Source: Gp6-AA40 sp963741135 (GTDB lineage Bacteria; Acidobacteriota; Vicinamibacteria; Vicinamibacterales; UBA2999). From it: 64,000 nucleotides of DNA. The stretch is taken from the NCBI GenBank assembly GCA_963741135.1, contig CAVUHC010000004.1, forward strand, positions 62,001 to 126,000, read 5' to 3'. Made by a program: the position numbers and the translations under genes. How positions within the stretch are numbered: position 1 is the stretch's first letter; each line of letters begins with the position of its first letter. This document shows positions 36,616 through 43,127 of the stretch, one piece after another. The notes below the pieces were generated by a model, which saw only the letters and a list, made by a program, of their open reading frames with translations, was not told the DNA's origin and did no database searches.

Positions 36616-37658
36616 CGGCTCATTTGATGGACCGGGTCCGGGAGCGCGCGATCGCCGAGCGCGTGCCGCTCGCGGTCCACTTCGACCTGACGTACCGCTG
36701 CAATGAACGCTGCGTCCATTGCTATCTCGACCACGAGGATCACGGCGAGATGACGACGGACGAGGTGAAGGACGTCCTCGACCAGCTGGCATCGGCGGGC
36801 ACACTCTTCCTCACCTTCAGCGGCGGGGAATTGTTACTCCGCAAGGACTTCTTCGAACTGCTCGCGTATGCGCGAGGTCTGCAGTTCGACGTGAAGATCA
36901 AGACGAACGCGATCCTGATCAAGGAAGCCGACGCGGTACGCATTCGCGACCTCGGCGTGCGGCAGGTGCAAATCAGCGTCTACTCTCATCGACCGGAAGT
37001 GCACGACGCGATCACAAAAGTGCGCGGATCACTTGACCGGACGGTTTCTGCGATCCGCTTCCTGACATCCTGCGGGCTGAAGGTGACGATTGCCAACGTG
37101 CTGATGCGTCAGAACGCGTCGGACTACCACGGCGTGCGCGCGTTGTCCGAGGAGCTTGGGGCCGAGTACACGATGGACCCCACGATTACACCAAAAATGG
37201 ACGGTGACACGTCGATTCTGGCACTCCGCATGCCCGAAACGCAGGTGCTTCATCTCTTCAAGGACCGATCGATCGTTGGCGACGACTTCTGCACGCCACC
37301 ATCGGCGGACGCGGATCCCGAGATGCTCGACGCCGCTCCGTGCAGTGCCGGTCACATCGCTTGCTACATCACGCCGTACGGCGACGTTTACCCGTGTGTC
37401 CAGTTTCCCCTGCCGAGCGGCAATCTCCGGCAGGAGCGGTTCGAACACGTGTGGCGACATTCGCCACAGCTGAACGAGGTGCGCTCGATCCGTATCGGCG
37501 ATCTCACAACGTGCCCGAGTTGCAGTTACATGTCGACCTGCACGCGGTGTCCCGGCCTCGCCTACATGGAAGGCAACATGCGAGGCCCCTCATCCGCCGA
37601 TTGTGAAAAGTCGATGCTACGCGCACGAGCAGCGTCCATCGAAGGAGCGTCCGAATGA
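36612..37658 (+). CDS. Radical SAM/SPASM-domain peptide-modifying enzyme
   Basis: A 348-aa protein. The radical SAM [4Fe-4S] motif is CNERCVHC (Cys30, Cys34, Cys37), preceded by HFDLTYR, and the glycine-rich FLTFSGGELLLRKDF follows. The C-terminal SPASM-type part has cysteines in APCSAGHIACYITPYG, VYPCVQFP, TCPSCSYMSTCTRCPG and ADCEKS, enough for auxiliary iron-sulfur clusters. Such enzymes crosslink or epimerise residues in precursor peptides (PqqE, sactisynthases, mycofactocin MftC). Its stop overlaps the start of a 61-aa two-cysteine peptide gene, the best substrate candidate. Confidence 0.92.
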   Translation: MTAHLMDRVRERAIAERVPLAVHFDLTYRCNERCVHCYLDHEDHGEMTTDEVKDVLDQLASAGTLFLTFSGGELLLRKDFFELLAYARGLQFDVKIKTNAILIKEADAVRIRDLGVRQVQISVYSHRPEVHDAITKVRGSLDRTVSAIRFLTSCGLKVTIANVLMRQNASDYHGVRALSEELGAEYTMDPTITPKMDGDTSILALRMPETQVLHLFKDRSIVGDDFCTPPSADADPEMLDAAPCSAGHIACYITPYGDVYPCVQFPLPSGNLRQERFEHVWRHSPQLNEVRSIRIGDLTTCPSCSYMSTCTRCPGLAYMEGNMRGPSSADCEKSMLRARAASIEGASE

Positions 37659-37840
37659 ACACCCCGAAAAAGCCGATGTCCGGGCCCGCCGACGTACCTG
37701 CGGAATCGAAAGGGCGGACACGCAAGCCGTACGAAAAGCCGGGTTTCGCCCGGGAACAGTTGTTCGAGACGATGGCGCTGGCATGCGGCAAGACCAATCC
37801 CGTCACCGGTGCGTGCCGGGCGGTAAAAAAGAACTCCTGA
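37655..37840 (+). CDS. Candidate RiPP precursor peptide, 61 aa, two cysteines
   Basis: A 61-aa gene starting ATGA, coupled to the radical SAM gene. The first half is charged and Pro-rich. Then comes RKPYEKPGFAREQLFETMAL (23-42), resembling the amphipathic leader segment recognised by PqqD-type proteins. The tail contains ACGKTNPVTGACRAVKKNS with Cys44 and Cys54. The cysteines are spaced for thioether or disulfide ring formation. There is no hydrophobic signal peptide. Size, position and composition all fit a modified peptide precursor, but no known family member was recognised with certainty. Confidence 0.75.
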   Translation: MNTPKKPMSGPADVPAESKGRTRKPYEKPGFAREQLFETMALACGKTNPVTGACRAVKKNS

Positions 37841-38382
37841 CAGCGGCGGCGCCCGCATTGGTCGCCGACGTCCTGCGACAGTACGGCCAGCTGCGGCTGC
37901 GCGCGCATGGTTGCAGCATGTTTCCGGTCATCAGGTCCGGCGACGTTCTCTCCATTCGACATTGCACCACGGACGCTGTCCAACCTGGCGATGTCGTCCT
38001 GGTGGCGGATGGCGACCGCCTGTTTGCTCATCGGCTGATCGAGAAGCGCCTGAGTAACGACGAGTGGCTCCTCGTCACCCGAGGCGATTCACACTGGCGA
38101 AACGACCCCCCGAGGTCCGCGTCGACGCTCCTAGGGCACGTCATGGCCGTATCGAGAAATGGGCTCGCACGGCCTGCGCCGTTTTCTGCGACGATGGCTG
38201 AGCGCCTCTACGGATTGGCGGCGAGCCAGTCTTTTCGACTTGTGCGGCGCGTTCGTGCACTCCTTCGCGCCATCACCACGTCCGTTGCCTGGGACTCGAC
38301 GCATCGAATCCCGAATCCCGAATCCCGAGCCCCGAATCCAGGGACGTTGTCACGGTGGAGTCTGAAAAACGAGCGGCTTTGA
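37813..38382 (+). CDS. S24/S26-type peptidase (Ser-His signal-peptidase-like)
   Basis: A 189-aa protein. GCSMFPVIRSGDVLSIR puts the nucleophile at Ser35 in the G-x-S-M-x-P motif. PGDVVLV and LFAHRLIEKR follow, giving His73 as the likely base, as in SipW/Sec11-type signal peptidases. TRGDSHWRNDPP is the third conserved box. It may process the neighbouring precursor. No clear transmembrane anchor is present. The frame is open further upstream; GTG 37813 overlaps the peptide gene by 28 bases and TTG 37858 is an alternative. The last residues (RIPNPESRAPNPGT) are translated from a heptamer repeat. Confidence 0.75.
   Translation: MPGGKKELLTAAAPALVADVLRQYGQLRLRAHGCSMFPVIRSGDVLSIRHCTTDAVQPGDVVLVADGDRLFAHRLIEKRLSNDEWLLVTRGDSHWRNDPPRSASTLLGHVMAVSRNGLARPAPFSATMAERLYGLAASQSFRLVRRVRALLRAITTSVAWDSTHRIPNPESRAPNPGTLSRWSLKNERL
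38306..38340. repeat. GAATCCC heptamer array inside the peptidase 3' end
   Basis: Five tandem heptamers (GAATCCC three times, then GAGCCCC and GAATCCA). They are read in frame as the C-terminal tail of the peptidase and stop about 15 bases before the next gene's GTG. They belong to the same AATCCC family as the arrays at 1295, 49511 and 51392, which lie between genes. Confidence 0.8.
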
Positions 38383-38966
38383 CCGAGGCGCGACTCCAGG
38401 AGCTTGGTGTCTTCGTGAAGCCGGCCTTCTTCGACAAGGCCGGGTGCGCAACCGTCCGTGCGGCGATGGATCGCGGCCGCGCCGAAGCGGCTGAAATCTA
38501 TGTCGGCGGCTACGTGGTCGACGAGAGAATACGGCGGACGTCCGACGTGGCGGTCGACTCCAGGACCGTTCGTGTCGTCGAGGACGCGTTTGCGAACGTA
38601 CGTGCCGAGGCGTCGTGCTTCTTCGGGGAGACCTTGAGCGCGGCGGAAGGACCCGGATTCCTCAGATATCTGCCCGGCGGTTTCTACCGCTCGCACCGGG
38701 ATCGTCTCGATGAGCCAGGACACGAATTCTCGCGGCGCGTTTCGCTCGTGCTGTTTCTGACAGATGCAGGTCACGGTGTGGGCGATGGCCGATGCGAAGG
38801 GGGCTCGTTGCGGTTGTACGGCGTTGTCGACCCCGCCCAGGAGACCGTACCGCTCGATATTTCACCCGCGGCAGGAACGCTCGTTGCCTTCCGATCGCAC
38901 CTGCTCCACGAAGTGCTGCCGGTGACCGACGGCGTGCGAGACGCCATCGTCGACTGGTTTTATTGA
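38355..38966 (+). CDS. 2OG-Fe(II) dioxygenase, prolyl 4-hydroxylase-like
   Basis: A 203-aa protein with the double-stranded beta-helix residues in place. The iron ligands are His114 and Asp116 in FYRSHRDRLDE and distal His185 in FRSHLLHEVLPVTDG. Arg195, ten residues later, would bind 2-oxoglutarate. EGGSLRLYG and AAGTLVAF are strands typical of P4H-type enzymes. It probably hydroxylates a peptide or amino acid; the proline-rich precursor at 37655 is one candidate substrate. The GTG start lies inside the end of the peptidase gene, so it is coupled to the cassette. Confidence 0.83.
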   Translation: MESEKRAALTEARLQELGVFVKPAFFDKAGCATVRAAMDRGRAEAAEIYVGGYVVDERIRRTSDVAVDSRTVRVVEDAFANVRAEASCFFGETLSAAEGPGFLRYLPGGFYRSHRDRLDEPGHEFSRRVSLVLFLTDAGHGVGDGRCEGGSLRLYGVVDPAQETVPLDISPAAGTLVAFRSHLLHEVLPVTDGVRDAIVDWFY

Positions 38967-38982
38967 CGGTCCCGCGCCGGCT

Positions 38983-39060
38983 CTACCGCCCCGAGGACGC
39001 CACGGGCATCGAGCGCAGCGGCACGCAGAGGTGCCTGGACGGTTTGGACCAGTCCGCTGC
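38983..39060 (-). pseudogene. Remnant resembling the 3' end of the HAD nucleotidase gene
   Basis: This short stretch is similar (roughly four of five bases by eye) to 40990-41065, the 3' end of the HAD-type gene on the same strand. The - strand reading gives ADWSKPSRHLCVPL, against ADWFKPSKHHGAPL in the intact gene. A one-base gap then puts the copy out of frame. It lies in the 171-base gap between the dioxygenase gene and the membrane protein gene. It looks like a leftover of duplication or gene conversion. Confidence 0.45.
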
Positions 39061-39137
39061 AGCCGAGCCCCCGTGGACTGTCATGAGCCGCGGTTGCGCC
39101 CTCGGTACAATGCGCCCGTGAATGGGCGACGCACGGG

Positions 39138-40946
39138 GTGCTGACCGTCGGAACCGTAGCGCTCCTCGCTGGAGCATCGTGGACGCTCGGAACGATGGCG
39201 TTATCACGACTATCGTGGCCGGAGCTTCGTACCTACGAACGCGTGTCGCTTCAACTGACCGCCGGCCTCGGCCTGACGGCGCTTCTGCTTTCCATCGCCG
39301 CGCTGACCGGATGGTTCTTCCATGCGACCGCCGTCCTTGGCGTGCTTGCGGCGCTCGGTGGCACGGTCGCGCTACGCCATAACTCCGGCCGGGCGCGCCG
39401 CGCCCAATCGGCGCATGCACCCCTCGCGCCGCCAATCGACGCGACGTCGATGGCCGTTTTCATTTGCGCCGCGCTGGCCTGCCTCGGCGCCATCGCGCCG
39501 GTGACCGACGACGACGCGCTGGCGTACGTGGTGCCGATCGCGCGGCATATCGCGGAAACGGGCACGGTGCGCGTGTGGGCGGATCAGGCGCGCTCGATGT
39601 GGCCGCAGTCGCAGGAGGTACTGCTCGCGTACGTGCTGCACGCGGGGAGCGACCGACTCGGCGCGCTCACCGCGTTCGAATGGCTGTTGACGGTCGGCGT
39701 CGTGAGCGCGCTCGCGCGTCGCGTCTGCGAGCGGAGCGAGCACGTAGGCGCGGCGATGATCATCGGCCTCGGTGCGCCCGTCCTGGCGTTTCAGGTGGCA
39801 TCGGCCAAGGAAGATCTGCTGTTGCTGGCGGCGAGCGCCGCGACGGCGTTCTGCCTGGCCGGCCGCGGCGAACGTGCCGAGCTCGCGGCCGCGGGGCTGT
39901 TTGCGGGTATCGCTGCCGGCGCGAAGTATCCCGGCGCGATCATCGCCGCCGCTGCCACTGCGTGGCCCATCATCCGACGACGAGAGCGCCCGTTCAGGGA
40001 CGCCGCCCTCGTGGCCGTCTGCGCGGCGGCGACCGGCGGCCTCTGGTACGCGCTGAACCTCTGGCGATACGGCAACCCGGTGGCGCCATTCGTTGGTGGC
40101 GCGCCTGGCACGCCGCTCGATGCCTCCCTCGTCCGCGAATTCATGGACGAGTATGGTGGGGGCAAGAGTCCGCTCGCCTTCTTCCTTGCTCCGGCTCGAA
40201 TCTTCGTCGAATCCTCCCTGTTCGGTGGACGCGCGAATCTGTACAACCCGCTTGTCTACGCGGGTCTTGCCGGACTGCTGGTGTCAGCGCAACGACGCCG
40301 CAATGGTGCGCTCTTTTTCATGGCCGCTGTGCTGTACGGGGGATGGTTCGTGACAATCCAGATTGCGCGCCTCCTGCTCCCTGCCGCCGTGCTGCTCGCC
40401 CCGGCCGCCGCCGATCGACTCGTGCCGCTGATGCAGCGCCGACGGTTGCTGCACGCGCTGGCATGGGGAGCAACGGCGGTGTCACTCGGCGTCGTGGCGG
40501 CCGTCGGGGTCGTCCGCGCCGAGAGGTACATCGAGGATCCAGCGGGCTTTCTGGCGAGCGAAACTCAGAACTATGTCGACGTCCAATGGATGAACGCCCA
40601 CCTCGATCGCCAGCACGACCGTGTCGCATCAGACCACAAAGTCCTCGCCTATCTCGACGTGCCGTCGCTCATCCTCGATCCGACTTATCAGATCGAGATC
40701 AGCAACGCGGAGCTGAACGACGCCGGCCGCTTTCTCGATGCATGCCGGCGCCAGCGGATTACGCACCTATTCGGGAACGTAGACAGCTTTCCAAACGTGC
40801 GCGGGCACCTCCGCACCATCTATTCGAATCCGTCCTCACGTTTGGGCGGCGTGCGCTTTTTCCGCGAACCGCCGACCGAGTCGACCGCTGTGTTCGAAAT
40901 CGTGTACGCTCCGGGCCCCACCGACGCGCGCGCCGGCCATTTCTGA
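39138..40946 (+). CDS. Multi-pass membrane protein, GT-C/GT39-like
   Basis: A 602-aa protein. About ten hydrophobic spans fill residues 1-460 (LTVGTVALLAGASWTLGTMA, AVFICAALACLGAIA, ARLLLPAAVLLAPAAADRL). A soluble C-terminal domain of about 140 residues follows (KVLAYLDVPSLILDPTYQIE). The acidic loop VTDDDALAYVVPIARHIAET after the third span recalls the catalytic Asp loop of GT-C/GT39 enzymes that use lipid-linked sugars. The family call is tentative. A GTG at 39138 is the first start of the open frame; a TACAAT box at 39106 lies 30 bases upstream. Confidence 0.65.
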   Translation: MLTVGTVALLAGASWTLGTMALSRLSWPELRTYERVSLQLTAGLGLTALLLSIAALTGWFFHATAVLGVLAALGGTVALRHNSGRARRAQSAHAPLAPPIDATSMAVFICAALACLGAIAPVTDDDALAYVVPIARHIAETGTVRVWADQARSMWPQSQEVLLAYVLHAGSDRLGALTAFEWLLTVGVVSALARRVCERSEHVGAAMIIGLGAPVLAFQVASAKEDLLLLAASAATAFCLAGRGERAELAAAGLFAGIAAGAKYPGAIIAAAATAWPIIRRRERPFRDAALVAVCAAATGGLWYALNLWRYGNPVAPFVGGAPGTPLDASLVREFMDEYGGGKSPLAFFLAPARIFVESSLFGGRANLYNPLVYAGLAGLLVSAQRRRNGALFFMAAVLYGGWFVTIQIARLLLPAAVLLAPAAADRLVPLMQRRRLLHALAWGATAVSLGVVAAVGVVRAERYIEDPAGFLASETQNYVDVQWMNAHLDRQHDRVASDHKVLAYLDVPSLILDPTYQIEISNAELNDAGRFLDACRRQRITHLFGNVDSFPNVRGHLRTIYSNPSSRLGGVRFFREPPTESTAVFEIVYAPGPTDARAGHF

Positions 40947-40962
40947 GCACCTCGTCCCTGCT

Positions 40963-41673
40963 TCAAGGCTTTCGCGCGCTCGGCGGCTTTACCGGGCCGA
41001 GTGCGTCGCGGGCGTCGAGCGGCAGCGGCGCGCCGTGGTGCTTGGAGGGTTTGAACCAGTCCGCGAGCCGCGACAGGCGGCCAACCGTGGTGCGCTTGGC
41101 TTCTTCGAATTGCTCGATCGCGTCGAGCGCCTCGGCGAGCGTGCTGACGACGCCGATGCCGCGCGCCAAGGCCTGGTCGCGGATGCCTGGATCGTCGCGC
41201 CGCTGCAGCAGGACCGCCTTGGCGCGCGAGGCGGCGATGATATCGACGCAGTTGGTCAACCGGTCGTCGACCGCAATATCGAGCTTCACCGCGTTCGCGG
41301 CATCGCCCCGCGAGCCTGGCACCGTCATCACCGAGGGTAGTGAGAAGCCATGCTGCTCGAGCCACCACTGTGTCTGGAACTGCGTGGTTTCACCTGCGCT
41401 CGAAGGCCTCGTGGTCAGGAAGTACACCTCCCATCGTCGCTCCCGCGACGTCCGGTACAGGCGCTGAATCTGGTCGGGCTCGTATGGAGCGAGCGTGAGC
41501 CACCATTGCGATGTCCGGCCGATCCGCTCCCAGGCGCGCTTGACGGCGTCGGCGTTGAGCGGGTGGCGCGGCGGCGCGCCGGCTGACTCCTGGTCGGCGG
41601 CGGCAGTGGCGCGAAAGGCTGTGTGGAAATCGGCGACGACTCCGTCCACATCGAAGCCGACCCGAAGACTCAT
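40963..41673 (-). CDS. HAD-superfamily hydrolase, 5'-nucleotidase-like
   Basis: A 236-aa protein. HAD motif I is VGFDVDGVVADFH with the nucleophile Asp in DVDG. VYFLTTRPSS matches motif II, and LDIAVDDRLTNCVDI matches motif IV with the metal-binding Asp pair. The overall layout resembles NT5C-type deoxyribonucleotidases. The last 30 residues (ADWFKPSKHHGAPL and onward) form an appended tail, a decayed copy of which lies at 38983-39060. It overlaps the O-antigen ligase gene by four bases, so it is the last gene of the - strand polysaccharide operon. Confidence 0.8.
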   Translation of the reverse strand: MSLRVGFDVDGVVADFHTAFRATAAADQESAGAPPRHPLNADAVKRAWERIGRTSQWWLTLAPYEPDQIQRLYRTSRERRWEVYFLTTRPSSAGETTQFQTQWWLEQHGFSLPSVMTVPGSRGDAANAVKLDIAVDDRLTNCVDIIAASRAKAVLLQRRDDPGIRDQALARGIGVVSTLAEALDAIEQFEEAKRTTVGRLSRLADWFKPSKHHGAPLPLDARDALGPVKPPSARKP

Positions 41674-43127
41674 GGCAGCGGCGCCTCCGCAGCAGGATCG
41701 GACGACCGGTTAGGCCTGACGGCCACGGCTGCGAGGATCGCCGCCAGCAGGAGATTTGCCGGCTGGTGCAGCCCGGTGTCCCAGATGCTTTGTACCGCGA
41801 TGCCGGCGAGGCCCGCATACGCGCCGATGCGAATCCATCGGTGCGGCCCGCGGTCATCCGCAAGCCGCGCGCGCACCACGCGATGGAGCAGCATCAAGAT
41901 GGCGAGGACCGCCAACAGCAACGAGGCGCCCCCCTCCGCGGAGAGCTGCAGGTACTCGTTGTGCGCGTGATTGAAGAGCACCTGCTTGTCGGCCCGTTGG
42001 TAGATGAACATGGCGTCCGGGAACGTGCCAGCCCCGGTTCCGAGCAAGGGAAAGTCGCGAATGATCGGCAGCGTGTCGCGCCAGATCGCCAGCCGCCTGA
42101 TTGGCGCCGCGTCGAGCGTCCCCTGCACGCGCTGCACGAGCCCTTCGCCGTTGATCCAGGCAGCGGCCAGGACGACGACGACGGCGGCCGCGGCCGCCAT
42201 CGAGGCTCCGCGCCGACGACTCACCCCGGCCAGGATCGCCGCAATGATTGCCGACGCCATGAGGGCGACGAACCCGGATCGAGAAAGGGTCGCGGCGACC
42301 GTGATCAGCATTGCAGCGAGGCATCCCATGAGTCCTATCGAGTCGCGATCGAAGAGCGCGTTCGCCATTCCGCGCCCTCCCTGCGCCCCACGGTCCTGCA
42401 TGTGGGTTGTCGCGCGCATTGCCACGTAGCCGCCGACGACGCTGATCGCGAGCACGAGCCAGGTTGCGAGGTGATTGCGATCGATGAAGGGCCCAAAAGG
42501 CAGGGCCCGCGGATCGGCAGCGCTCCAGACCCAGTAGATCGTTTTCGGTGCCGTCGCCCGCTGCGCCAGCGCCACGATCGAGCACGCGAATCCCACCCAT
42601 GCGAGGACGCGGATGGCGGAGCGGCTGCCGCTGCGCCTGAACGCCTCGCGCGCCGCCCAGAATACGAGGGCGCCGGCGAGCGCCAGCGCGAACGCCGTCC
42701 TGGTCGCCGCGGGGTGGATGCTGAGCGGACGCCATCCACCAAACGGCTCGAGTGCGTAGGAATCCTGCAGTGCACGCGTCGCGGGCGAGAGCACCGTCAC
42801 CACGACTTCCGGCATCGGCGCCATCTGCACGGCAATCACGCCGAGCGCGGCCAGCAATGCGACATCGAGACGGCGGGTCACAGGATCGGCGCAGACGCGG
42901 GCGCCCGAGGTGATGAAGAGTGCCGCTGCGGCAAACAGCGTCGGGAGGGTCGACCACGCATACGCGCCGCCGACGACGGCGAGGACAGCGGCTGCGAGCA
43001 GCGCCAGGAGAACCGGAAGAATCGACAGCGAGCGCTTAGCTCGCGGCCGGGGCTTCCGCGTAGTAGCTCTTGTACTGATGCCCGTAGTATCGCGAGTAAT
43101 AGTAGCGGTTGCGATCGAAATCGACAC
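41670..43127 (-). CDS. O-antigen ligase family membrane protein
   Basis: About 485 aa with roughly 12 membrane spans (LSILPVLLALLAAAVLAVVG, LALAGALVFWAAREAF, LVLAISVVGGYVAM and others). The large loop near residues 340-400 contains IIRDFPLLGTGAGTFPDAM and NHAHNEYLQLSAEGGASLL, the hallmark of the Wzy_C/O-antigen ligase domain. It would join or polymerise lipid-linked glycans in the periplasm. The start is uncertain. The first span begins close to 43030, but no ATG, GTG or TTG occurs there. GTG 43127 and TTG 43145 overlap the kinase gene by about 100 bases, and GTG 42881 would delete two spans. Confidence 0.82.
   Translation of the reverse strand: MSISIATATITRDTTGISTRATTRKPRPRAKRSLSILPVLLALLAAAVLAVVGGAYAWSTLPTLFAAAALFITSGARVCADPVTRRLDVALLAALGVIAVQMAPMPEVVVTVLSPATRALQDSYALEPFGGWRPLSIHPAATRTAFALALAGALVFWAAREAFRRSGSRSAIRVLAWVGFACSIVALAQRATAPKTIYWVWSAADPRALPFGPFIDRNHLATWLVLAISVVGGYVAMRATTHMQDRGAQGGRGMANALFDRDSIGLMGCLAAMLITVAATLSRSGFVALMASAIIAAILAGVSRRRGASMAAAAAVVVVLAAAWINGEGLVQRVQGTLDAAPIRRLAIWRDTLPIIRDFPLLGTGAGTFPDAMFIYQRADKQVLFNHAHNEYLQLSAEGGASLLLAVLAILMLLHRVVRARLADDRGPHRWIRIGAYAGLAGIAVQSIWDTGLHQPANLLLAAILAAVAVRPNRSSDPAAEAPLP

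Noticed and set aside
38306..38340. CRISPR-like short repeats
   Set aside because: The repeat unit is 7 bases with no spacers, and there are no cas genes in the window.
35540..38966. Lasso peptide cluster
   Set aside because: PqqD, HprK-like kinase and (elsewhere) an AsnB homologue recall lasso loci, but no transglutaminase-like leader peptidase is present, the AsnB homologues lie in the glycan operon, and the peptide-adjacent enzyme is radical SAM/SPASM.
39106..39111. TACAAT box as promoter of the GT-C-like gene
   Set aside because: No matching -35 hexamer at 16-18 bases; a single hexamer in GC-rich DNA is weak support, so it is mentioned only as context.
39464..41467. 667-aa + strand open frame spanning the GT-C-like gene and the HAD gene
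   Set aside because: Arg-rich translation out of frame with the membrane protein at 39138 and antisense to the HAD gene; no hydrophobic spans or motifs.
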